From Glycine soja (taxonomy: Eukaryota; Streptophyta; Magnoliopsida; Fabales; Fabaceae), in contig NC_041005.1 in NCBI RefSeq assembly GCF_004193775.1, positions 6,946,501-7,010,500 on the forward strand: a stretch of 64,000 nt of DNA, given 5' to 3'. The notes under the pieces are model-generated. The model saw only the letters and a list, made by a program, of their open reading frames with translations. It made no database searches and was not told the DNA's origin. Shown piece by piece: positions 13,883-23,427 of the stretch. A program made the position numbers and the translations under genes. Every line of letters starts with the position of its first letter. Position 1 is the first letter of the stretch.

Positions 13883-14020
13883 TACGGATGGCTTCCGGAT
13901 CAAGTTGATCCGTAAAAAGCTTACGGATCAACTTGATCCGGAAGATTGTTACGGATTAACTTGATCCGTAACTTCCGGATCAAGTTGATCCGTAAGTTCC
14001 GGATCAACTTGATCCGTATG
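13883..14020. repeat. Left subterminal palindrome array
   Basis: About five tandem copies of the palindrome CGGATCAACTTGATCCG, in TTACGG or TTCCGG context, sit between the left TIR and the transposase start. The same unit recurs at 18488-18598. Such arrays are candidate transposase binding sites (inference). Confidence 0.9.
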
Positions 14021-14131
14021 TGTCTTATTTTTGGTATTTGCTATTTTTGCATCTGTTTTTCCATTAATTTTCCTTTTTTATTTTAAATTACTAATTTTTT
14101 TGTATGGTCATTTTTTGTTTGATTTGGTTAG

Positions 14132-17097
14132 ATGGATGAAGATGAGTGGATGTATGAAATAATGTCTGAACGAGCGGATATGGATTATGAAAATGCAAAA
14201 TCATGTGGTGCGAATGAACCACATGTTGATTGTTCGGAAGCGTTCAAGACTTCTCAGGTTATAATGTTAATGCTTGTCACATATTTAATAAAATGAATAT
14301 TGGTAGAAAACTTAAATTATGTGGTTTTTGTAGGTGTTTGAGTGCCGAGAGGATGTTTTGCGGTGGGCTCGATCCGTGGCTCATGAAAACAGATTTGTGG
14401 CGGTGATTTTAAGGTCGGACACAAACACAGGTAGTAGAGGAAGAAGTACATTTGTGTTAATTGGCTGTGAAAGGAGTGGCGAGTATAAGTGTAGGAAAAA
14501 AGAATTTATCAGAAGAGACACTGGGACTAGGAAATGTGGGTGTCCCTTCAAGCTTCGTTGCAAGCCAGTGGCTGGAGGAGAAGGTTGGATGGTGAAGTTG
14601 ATTTGTGGAGTGCATAATCATGAATTGGCCAAGTCATTAGTTGGACATCCATATGCGGGGCGATTGACTAAAGCTGAAAAGACACTTATTGCTGATATGA
14701 CGAAGTCCATGGTGAAGCCAAGAAACATTTTGCTAACTCTGAAGGAACACAATGCCAATAGCTGTACGACTATTAAACAGATATACAATGCAAGAAGTGC
14801 ATTCCGTTCTTCCATAAGAGGAAGCGATCTTGAAATGCAACATCTGATGAAGCTTCTTGAACGTGATCAATATATTTATTGGCACAGAATAAAGGATGAA
14901 GACGTGGTTCGTGATATCTTTTGGTGTCACCCTGATTCAGTGAAGTTAGTCAACGCATGCAATTTGGTGTTTTTGATAGACAACACCTACAAAACAAACT
15001 AGTATAGACTCCCATTGCTCGATTTTGTTGGGATGACACCGACTGGGATGACATTCTCTGCCGGTTTTGCATATGTGGAGGGTGAACGCGTTAATAATTT
15101 GGTATGGGCTTTACAACGCTTTCGAGGCCTTTTTTTAAAGCGTGATGCCCTCCCTGGAGTTATTGTCACTGACAGAGACCAAACATTGATGAATGCAGCG
15201 AAAGATGTATTCCCTGAATGCACAAATTTGTTGTGCATCTTTCACATAAACAAGAATGTGAAGGCTAAATGTAAATCACTAATTGCGCAAAAAAATGCTT
15301 GGGATTATGTCATGGATTGCTGGGAATCTCTGACTGATTGTCCTTTAGAACAGCAGTTTGATGAATACCTGAAGAAGTTCGAAGTAGCTTGCGCACCTTG
15401 GCCAATATTTGTTGACTATGTCAAGGAAACATGGATAATACCACACAAGGAAAAATTTGTTTCTGCCTGGACTAATAAGGTGATGCACTTAGGAAACACA
15501 ACAATAAACAGGTATGAAATTGTTCAACTATTTCTATTAACGTTGAAAAATTTATGGAATTGTATTATTGTATATGTTTATTTTTATTTGTGTATTTGAA
15601 ATGTAGGGCTGAATCTGCTCACTCGTATTTAAAAAGATTGTTACAAAATAGCATTGGAGACTTATGTAGTGTGTGGGATGCCGTGAACAACATGATTACG
15701 TTGCAGCACACACATATTAAAGCATTATTTGAAACAAGTACACATGTCGTTGGACATGTGTTCCAAAAAACCTTATACAGGAGGCTGCTTGGAATGGTTT
15801 CAAGGTATGCTTTAAATCAGATTGCTGCTGAATTTGAGCGTATTCACTATGCTGGCAAGAATCCCTCAAGTTGTGGTTGCGTGGTGAGAACCACGCTTGG
15901 TATTCCTTGTGCTTGTGAGCTATCCAAATATGTTGGTGGTTGCATCCCACTTGATTCAATTCATATGTTCTGGAGGAGACTCAGTTTTTCAGACCAAGGG
16001 TTATCTGAGCTCGAGGTGGGCATCAAGGACGTAATGGAAACAATATACCAAAAATTCGAAGAACTTGATGTTTGTGGCAAGTTTATTCTAAGAAGTAAAC
16101 TTTGGGAAATTGCACACCCTGATCAGAATTCGATGTGTCCTCCTCCAGCAAAGGTTAACACAAAGGGGGCACCGAAGAAAACTACGAGTAGGAACCCAAG
16201 GTCAACAAAGCGCGATCCATCTTACTGGGAGTATGTAGATGCCTTTGAATCACAACAAAATAGCAATTCGTCCGTGAGACGTTCTGCATCATCCTTTGAG
16301 CAACCGATTCGAAGAACGATGATGCCCATGTTGGACCAGTTTCAGCCATTTATGCACGACTTCATTGATAAGATTGTTGATGTCAAAGGTGATGGTAACT
16401 GTGGATATCGATTGGTTACCAGTTTATTAGGTATGGGTCAAGACTCTTGGTCGGTGGTCCGCAACCATCTGCTTAAAGAACTTGCCAATTTCTCAGAAGA
16501 CTATGTCAAGCTCTTTGGTGGCACGGAGAGATTTGAGGAATTAAGGATGTCACTACTTGTTGATGGGTTAACCAAGGTATTTAATTTATGAATTTGATTT
16601 TTAAGACTTTAGTTTGAAATTAAGTTTGACGTGCATATTTGTTTTATTCAAGTGACAACGGATAAGTGGATGGATATAACGGACATGGGACATGTCATTG
16701 CATCAAGGTATAACGTAATCGTTGTATCCTTGTCTAAACAACAAAGCATGACATTCTTTCCCCTTAGAAGTCAACCGCTGACAAATTCTTCATTGCATCG
16801 TATAATTTGTATCGGTCATGTGTATGACAATCATTTTGTTGAGGTACATTGTAGATATAAAGTGTTTTTTTTTATGATTATGCAATGACTTTTGTAGGAT
16901 TGAGTTAACATTTTTTTTCGCATACACAACAAGTTTATTTAAAAGAACGTTGTCCCTTACCGCCTGTATCATTGTTATGATTTAGCAATTGTCATCCGCA
17001 GGCGAAGTCATGGCCAAATCCATATATTAGCAGAATGCAGCATTACAAGAGCTTCATGATGTTCAAGAGAGACTATGTTGACTTAAATGATGATTGA
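14132..17097 (+). pseudogene. MULE transposase with FAR1-type DNA-binding, SWIM and C-terminal OTU domains (broken)
   Basis: Exons inferred: 14132-14257, 14334-15511, 15607-16576, 16652/16653-16843, 17002-17097, an ancestral protein of about 853 residues. Order seen: a FAR1-like WRKY-GCM1 DNA-binding part (YKCRKKEFIRRDTGTRKCGC ... CGVHNHEL); the MULE transposase catalytic region (FLIDNTYKTN, then VTDRDQTLMNAAKDVFP and CIFHINKNV); a SWIM zinc finger (CGCVVRTTLGIPCACEL); and an OTU cysteine-protease-like domain with VKGDGNCGYR (catalytic Asp/Cys region) and YDNHFVEV (His). TAG at 15000-15002 replaces an expected residue right after YKTN while the frame reads on as MULE sequence. At 16651 an A stands where the acceptor G is expected, so the next AG gives a one-base shift and an immediate TGA. 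This copy is therefore inactive as read. SWIM and transposase are standard for MULEs; the OTU fusion is less usual. Confidence 0.9.
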
Positions 17098-17421
17098 ACA
17101 TGTAATTTATAAATGCCTGATCGTTTTGAACATGTAATTTATTTGTTACGTCCATAACAAAATTATTACTTAATTCTAAAAAAGCATGTATGATATATCG
17201 TTGTCTGACTTGACTGCACATTGTGAAAAACCGTGTTTGATAAATTGTTGTCTGCATTAACATAAAGCGCATGAAAGGACCCTGCACAGCATGACTACAC
17301 ATGCAGATCTGATGCAAGCTAAAGCATGTCATGTCATTCGTGTAGTTGACAACACATACAGAAAGCATGTGCATGCGTATTTTCAATCTTTAAAAAATGC
17401 AGCACTAATATTAAAACTCAT

Positions 17422-17431
17422 CTATATATAT
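17422..17431 (+). promoter_or_regulatory. TATA box of the second MULE gene
   Basis: CTATATATAT lies about 65-70 bases before the ATG at 17495 and after the transposase stop, so the second gene probably has its own promoter rather than reading through from the transposase. Confidence 0.6.
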
Positions 17432-17494
17432 GGCACAACCTAACCTTGTAAGAAAGCACAAGTTTCAGTATCAACCCAAGTCTTACAAAAAACT

Positions 17495-18319
17495 ATGGCA
17501 TTCTTGGGAGAGACAAGCAGTCAGACAGTTGTGAACTCCACATTAGGTTTTATTTTTCCAAATGGATCCATTGTTCACAACGACAGTGGTGTTTCCTTCC
17601 AAGCTTTCACTTCAGTTCCCATTCGAGTACCTAACGGGTGTGATTTTCAAACGTTAAAAACCAGAATACACAATACCCTTAAGCTAATCGACAAGCAATT
17701 TTTGGATGAAATTTACTACCGGCAGCCTTTCACGTATGCAGGTAATCAATTTCGGTTTCAATGTATGCAACTGAAAGATGATGCTGATGTTAACACAATG
17801 TTAATGTGTAATCATGAATTTTCGTTTGTTGGTCCGATTGAGTTATTATGTAGCATTGCTAGAACCCCAGATGGTATTTTAAACTTACTTGAAACTACTA
17901 TGACCCCTACTCATGATGCCCTGCTATATTACAATGGGAGGTTGAACATGTCACGCCAAAATGAGTTTGTAGGTTACTCGTTCACAGGAAAAAATCCCAA
18001 AAACTTTGACATTCCCACCGGATGTACCATGGATGAACTGAAGGATTTGATCAAACAAGTTGCGCCTCGTGGGATTCCCCCTTATGGTGTTGATGAAACA
18101 CAAATGGTAACGCGATTGTTTTTTCGAAAACCAAGTCACCATGAGTATTCAGAAAAAGTTATAAAATTTGAAATAATTGAACTCAAAACCAACGAGGACG
18201 TGATGAAGGTGCTCATTGAGTCTAACTACTGGAAAAAGATTGGGCCAATAGAAATTTTAACTGTTTTCAGTAAACCTTTACCGCAAATGGAAGACGAGTT
18301 GTCCTTGTCGCAAAATTAG
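17495..18319 (+). CDS. MULE-encoded 274-aa protein with an internally duplicated domain, function unknown
   Basis: Single uninterrupted frame within the transposon, ending before the right subterminal array. I do not recognise a named family. The protein is two copies of one module. Copy 1 (about residues 15-125) has VPNGCDFQTLK, IYYRQPF and FVGPIELLCSI; copy 2 (about 145-265) has IPTGCTMDELKDLI, LFFRKP and KIGPIEILTVFS. Each runs glycine-containing strand, helix, two strands, closing helix and the shared GPIE motif, which suggests a small ubiquitin-like or PB1-like fold (inference). No signal peptide, membrane span or zinc motif is visible. Being intact while the transposase is broken, and lying in the position of a second MULE gene as in maize MuDR (mudrB), it may be an accessory transposition or host-interaction protein. 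It has no visible similarity to mudrB. Confidence 0.8.
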   Translation: MAFLGETSSQTVVNSTLGFIFPNGSIVHNDSGVSFQAFTSVPIRVPNGCDFQTLKTRIHNTLKLIDKQFLDEIYYRQPFTYAGNQFRFQCMQLKDDADVNTMLMCNHEFSFVGPIELLCSIARTPDGILNLLETTMTPTHDALLYYNGRLNMSRQNEFVGYSFTGKNPKNFDIPTGCTMDELKDLIKQVAPRGIPPYGVDETQMVTRLFFRKPSHHEYSEKVIKFEIIELKTNEDVMKVLIESNYWKKIGPIEILTVFSKPLPQMEDELSLSQN

Positions 18320-18487
18320 CATAAGTTAGTTAGTTGTAGTATTTTATGGAAATTTAATTTCGTTTGACTATGTTGAAGTTAATGTACTGTTTGAATTCAT
18401 GTATTGCATAATCGTTTTCAATTACAAGAATCTCAACTAAAAAAATAGATTTCTATATATAACAAACTAATTAATAAATTGTTTTTC

Positions 18488-18598
18488 TTCTTACGGATCA
18501 AGGTGATCCGTACGTTGATCCGTAAGACACTTTACGGATCAAGTTAATCCGTAAGTGTCTTACGGATCAACGTATGGATCACCTTGATCCGTAAGAAG
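18488..18598. repeat. Right subterminal palindromes forming one large hairpin
   Basis: The left arm, from CTTACGGATCAAGGTGATCC onward, is matched about 50 bases later by its near reverse complement ending GGATCACCTTGATCCGTAAG. Smaller GGATCAAGTTGATCC-type palindromes are nested inside. This is the same motif family as at 13883-14020. Confidence 0.9.
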
Positions 18599-18608
18599 GA
18601 AAACAAGT

Positions 18609-18659
18609 AGGGGCAATTTTGCCATTTAAGAGCTTTGCTGGGTGCACCAGCAATACTCT
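18609..18659 (-). repeat. MULE right TIR
   Basis: GGGGCAATTTTGCC then TTTGCTGGGTGCACCAGCAA, ending ATACTC. It is inverted relative to the left end and followed directly by the second TTTCGCCTA copy. Confidence 0.88.
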
Positions 18660-18799
18660 TTCGCCTATTATCCTTTGCTCGAACCCAAAATGGGAATTGA
18701 TATTAAACCCTCCAAAATTACTTTTGGCCCCTATCATGAATGTGCAAAATACTAAAATACCCTTTTGCTTCTTTCCTCCCATATTGGCACCCACCTCAC

Positions 18800-19090
18800 C
18801 CTTTCTGGCAAATCAACAGAATCACAATTTTTGTCGTGTCACATAAATTGTTACACAACAGAATCACGATTCTGTTATATTGAAATTGTAACAACAGAAT
18901 GTAACATGAATTCCGACAAAATGGAATCATTGTTCCATTGTATAACAATTTATGTAGTAGAATCATATTTTTGTTGTGCTTCTTTTTCCAAAAAAAATGA
19001 TTTTGTTGCACAACGGAAGTTTGATTCCATTATATACTATGTAACAAAATCATACTTTTGTTATACTTTCTTAATTGATCTCCACTTGTA
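18800..19090. repeat. Dispersed ACAACAGAATCAC-type inverted repeats
   Basis: Several short units of the type ACAACAGAATCACGATTCTGTTAT, some palindromic, recur at intervals of 30-60 bases. The same kind of units fill 57440-57870. This looks like the subterminal repeat zone of a DNA transposon whose ends I cannot define. Confidence 0.55.
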
Positions 19091-19578
19091 CAATATAATT
19101 ATGATTTTAAGGTGCAATTTTTTTGCACACCTAGCTACACAATGAAAACATACATCCGCTAAACTAGTGGGATGTAAAAAAAGAGTACAATGTTTTTCGT
19201 ACCTCCACTAGTGTAGTGGAAGTGTGTTTCTATTGTGCATTGTTGGGAAAAATATCTTTGGAATTTGAGAATGTTGATAGGGACTAAAAGTAATGTGGTT
19301 GGGGCCAATAACAACCCCCACCCAAAATATACAATAGATTATAGGATGAAAAGATAGTGTAAACATCCTTCATTTTTTTATTTTTTATCTTGGGTTAAAA
19401 TTAAATTTCAGCTACAAGATTTTAATATGTTTAGCTGGATAAACATGTCATTTTTAAATAGATACGACATATTCAAATTCTAACCACTTCAAATATTTAT
19501 GGTCATAAATCTTAGTTTTGACATAAATGAGTTTTGACCACAATTTAAAGAGTGATGGATGTTGTGCTGAATATTATA

Positions 19579-19993
19579 GGCAAAATTGTATTTTTTGGTC
19601 TTCTTAATTGTTTTCAATTTTGATTTTAGTCTCCATTTAAATTTATTCATGAATTTAGTCCCTTAATTATGTCAAATCGTGTAAATGTGGTCTTCAAGCT
19701 CATATTTGAACGTTGACTGTTACAAATAAAGGTCAACTGTCATGTGTCACGTTCTGATTGGACATGAAAATGTATGTCTAAGAATCAACTTTAATATTTT
19801 TCTATTCATTGTCCAATCAGAACGTGATCGTGACCGTCAATGTTTCCTTATAACCATCAACGTTCAAATCTGAATTTGTAAACTACATTTATAGGATTTA
19901 ACATAATTTGGGGACTAAATTCACGAATAAATTTAAAGGGAAACTAAAATAGAAATTAAAAATAACTAAGGGAACCAAAAATACAATTTTATC
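19579..19993. mobile_element. 415-bp Mutator-type MITE with long TIRs
   Basis: The two ends form imperfect inverted repeats of about 85 bases (left GGCAAAATTGTATTTTTTGG; right end reads CCAAAAATACAATTTTATC). The 9-mer AATATTATA flanks both sides (19570-19578 and 19994-20002). The interior contains a second inverted pair around TCTGATTGGACATG and TGTCCAATCAGAACG. No coding capacity; it would depend on a MULE transposase supplied elsewhere. Confidence 0.85.
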
Positions 19994-20298
19994 AATATTA
20001 TATAAAGAGTGATACTATTCGCATAACATTTTATGTGCTGGATTATTAGCTAAGTAAATAGTATATTATTGTCTCTAAATTAGTTTATATGGTGACTGAA
20101 TAATTTTGGTTTCTAAATCAGTTTCTAATTAATAAATTTGAAGTAATGAAGAAACTTAGCCCGCCACGATGATTGACCATGCAAAGTTTTTGCTTTTAAG
20201 TTAACAATATTTTATTTAATTAAATTTTACATATAAGTAAAAAAAAAAATCCTAATTGAGATTTTTTAAATGAAAAACCAAATATGTACACGATATCT

Positions 20299-20464
20299 CA
20301 ATAATGTGCCGTACGTAGTTTACGTGTCTGCTGCTTTTCCTATATTATTTTTGCTCAAAGTCGAGGGGGCAAAGTAATTTCAATAATGTGCTGTACGTAG
20401 TTTATGCGTCAGTGCTGCTTTTCCTTGATTATTTTTGGCTCAAAGTCTAGGGAGGAAAGTAGAA
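20299..20464. repeat. 82-bp tandem duplication
   Basis: Two head-to-tail copies begin CAATAATGTGCCGTACGTAG and CAATAATGTGCTGTACGTAG and both contain CTGCTTTTCC and GCTCAAAGTC. They differ by a few substitutions and short indels, so the duplication is not very recent. Confidence 0.85.
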
Positions 20465-23149
20465 TCTTAATGCGGCTTGTCCTCATATATCATTACTAGC
20501 ACCAAATGTAACTTCAACCTTTTAATTTATATGAAGTAATTATGATCAATGATTTCGAGGAAAAGCTTTCAAATCGATTAACGTTCTTTCCTTGTCACAA
20601 TATAGTAGTAACAACTTTGTATCTGCCCTGAATTTAGCCAGTACACAAGCCTCCTAGGCCACGATTGTTATGCAAAGTGACTTAAGGAGATAATTGGTCG
20701 ATTTCTTTATGATGAGATGTTACTCAATCCCATAAGTTGGGTGTACTTAAACAAAAACATTGGCGGGACTAAAGAGCTTATTCCAGCTAGAACATTTCAT
20801 ATCATTTAAGATCAAATGAAGACTAATAATTATTTATAAATATTTTTTTCTCTAAACCTAAAAGAAGCCTTTTAATAAAGAAAAAAAAATTGTAATTGTC
20901 TATCAAACACCTAAGCCGATAATACTTTAGATACATAAATCTTATTGATGTCTACGAATTTGAAGTGGAAACATTTATAATAAAGGGGTAAGCTATATAT
21001 TTTTTTCAATCCAGTCTTCATTTCAAGTTTAGAAAGGAAAATAAAAATTTTAATATTTGAAAAGTATTATAGGTATTATAATGTTACGGATCAATATTTT
21101 GATGACTATGATTTATCCTAACATTTATAAATTATTAATAACACGCACTTTAATTAATTACGAAAAAAATTAATATGATAATAAAGTAATTATTTATTAA
21201 AAATTAAATCGCGATATATATTATTTTTTTTTATAAAAAAATCACTTGTAATATATTACTAATAAACTAATTAAGATTTTTTAATATTAAATATATTTAA
21301 GAGCCTAAAAGACCTAAGGACCGGTCCTGTATCTGAAATTAACTTTGCCTGTAATTCCGTTGACCTAATTAAGGGTGATGCCCTGGCGTTGGAGAATTGA
21401 AATTCTTAATTAAGAAAAGATTATTCTTTATTTTAAAGAAAAACTCGTCCATTAAAAATTGATGTGGGTACAGTGACCATGTAATGACAGATCAGAAGAG
21501 AAAGTAGTGGCATGGCACCATCGTCATCATCATGTGAAAATACTAATTATTAAGTCGACAGTTTTTGTTTTTAACTTTTTATTTTTATGTTGAAGTAAAG
21601 TAGAGAGTTGATGAACGCTACGACGTCCCTTTTACATGGCCCACTGGCTAAGTTCTAACCCTAGTCCCCTCCCTCACAGTCAGAATTGATAATATTTTTG
21701 TGTATTATTATTAGTTTAATTTATTTTAAAATAATAATATTTCAATTGAATTTATAAAAAAATAATAAAAATAATATTTATTTCTTTAAATATAATATTT
21801 CTTTTACAAAATATACACTAGTATATGTGTACGAATCCAAATGTCAGTAGCTGAACATGATTCGTGGTTTGTAATTTTGGCATTGAAAAAAAGTTAAGGC
21901 ATCTTTAAATTAGTTTATTTTACATGTTTTTACTGAAAAATTTAAAATGATTATTTCTATAATCTTTTAAAAATGGAACGAGAAAGTGAGATTTGAGTAA
22001 GGAATTGAATGACAAACAAAATATATATCTTTTTTTTTTATAGATTCAAAGGATTGATCATTTTTTATTTTTTGATACATATTATATATATAATTGTATA
22101 CTAGAGTATGTTTCATTTGGTTTCACTCCCCCAGTTCTACACATAGAGATGTAGTTGCATCTGTAAGCATCAGTGCAAATAAAAAACTGGGTGCTAGCTA
22201 TACTTTTTTTATTGAGAAAATTCTTGAATACACTCTTTATATTAAGGACCCAAATTCTTGTATGTTTATGCATGATGTTACGGGGGAGTTTCTATTGTCT
22301 GTGTTATTAAGTTATATTTTCCTTTCTTTTTTTGTTTGTTTGCTAGTGTACCTTGTTTATTCCAAGAAAAAAAGTGGCTTTCATGGTATCGGACAAAATA
22401 ATATAGTTAATTGATGTGGATGAAGCTGAACCGGTGGAATGCTCATGGAGTCTCATGTGCTACTGAAGAAGTACTGAGGCTGAAAAGATTTTTCCCCCTA
22501 CATTATATATTTTAAATTTGATAAAAATATACTATTATAAAATGTATACTCCTTTGAGCTATCAAATAAATGATCACTTTTTTTATATACTTTTAATAAA
22601 TGTATATACTCCTGTTAGAGTTGTCAAAGTCTTATCAATCATTTTTTAATAAAATTTATTATTCATTTTATCTTAAGTTATATTATTCATTTTTTTATAG
22701 AGTAATTGAGCTAGATATCTAATCACATATCTTAGACTCGAATATGAAATCACTTGTAAAACTCAAAGATGAGATACTTTTAAAATAAAAAAAAATCTTA
22801 TTTAACCTTTTCTTTTAAATTAAATTTAGTAATTATTAGAAAAGAATAGATTAATTAGTATGATTTTTTTAAACTTAAATAGTTGTCTCGAATTCGGCAT
22901 TTTCAAAAGAAAAACGCTATTGTACATAAATTATCTCACATAAAGAAGAATGAAACCTACACAAATTTATGAATTTTAAAAAATTTCAGTTAATAAAAAA
23001 TACATCTAAAAAAGTGTGTTAGAAAGTAGTATTTTTAATGCTTATCTTATTAACATTTCTCATCATTCATGTGTCTAACAATAGTAATTGGTATTAGTAA
23101 AAAAAAAATGGTATTAGTCAAGGCTGGACACCATGTGCAAACCTAGCTA
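20465..23149. other. AT-rich intergenic DNA
   Basis: Long A/T tracts without convincing coding sequence. A 106-residue open frame at 22094-22414 begins in plain spacer and has a hydrophobic stretch (SVLLSYIFLSFFVCLLVYLV) but no family resemblance; I treat it as chance. No element ends were recognised. Confidence 0.6.
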
Positions 23150-23151
23150 GT

Positions 23152-23341
23152 AGCATTCAGGTCACTTGCACTTGTGAATTACGAGTCATGAAAGGTTGGA
23201 CATAATTATCAATATCCTTTTTGTTAGCGTATAAAGCTATTAGTCAACGGGGGTGTCCAATAGCATTCAAGTCCACTTGCATTTCTGAGATGTGAAAGGT
23301 GATTATGAATATGCTTTTTTCTTTGCATTATTGCATATAAA
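23152..23341 (+). promoter_or_regulatory. Aquaporin promoter with a duplicated segment and TATA box
   Basis: A segment beginning TAGCATTCAGGTCACTTGCA (near 23152) recurs as TAGCATTCAAGTCCACTTGC (near 23261), each followed by a GTGAAAGG/ATGAAAGG and AATATCC/AATATGC pattern. TATAAA at 23336-23341 lies 87 bases before the ATG. A duplicated proximal promoter module is inferred; no function is shown. Confidence 0.5.
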
Positions 23342-23427
23342 TTGGCAACATATGGTACCACTTATGTTCAATGTGGGAACCAAGTAATTTTGGTCATTGA
23401 TTAATTCTGCAATTGAGCAGAGGAGCC

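Larger units (their letters stand above)
13587..18659 (+). mobile_element. Mutator-like element (MULE), 5,073 bp, 9-bp TSD
   Basis: The ends are inverted: the left starts GAGTGTTGCTAGGTGCACCA and the reverse complement of the right end starts GAGTATTGCTGGTGCACCCA. The identical 9-mer TTTCGCCTA lies immediately outside each end (13578-13586 and 18660-18668), the target duplication size of Mutator elements. Inside are a transposase-OTU fusion gene (14132-17097, broken) and a second intact gene (17495-18319), both rightward. Both ends carry palindromic GGATCAACTTGATCC arrays. The structure is complete and the perfect duplication suggests a fairly recent insertion, but this copy's transposase is not functional as read, so movement would need help from another copy. 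Confidence 0.95.

Noticed and set aside
13595..13931. Minus-strand open frames at the left MULE end
   Set aside because: They run through the terminal hairpin and palindrome array and have no family resemblance.
13883..14020. CRISPR-like array
   Set aside because: The repeated units are palindromes without regular unique spacers, in a plant transposon end.
22094..22414. 106-residue open frame with a hydrophobic stretch
   Set aside because: No promoter, homologue or codon signal could be seen; AT-rich spacer gives such frames by chance.
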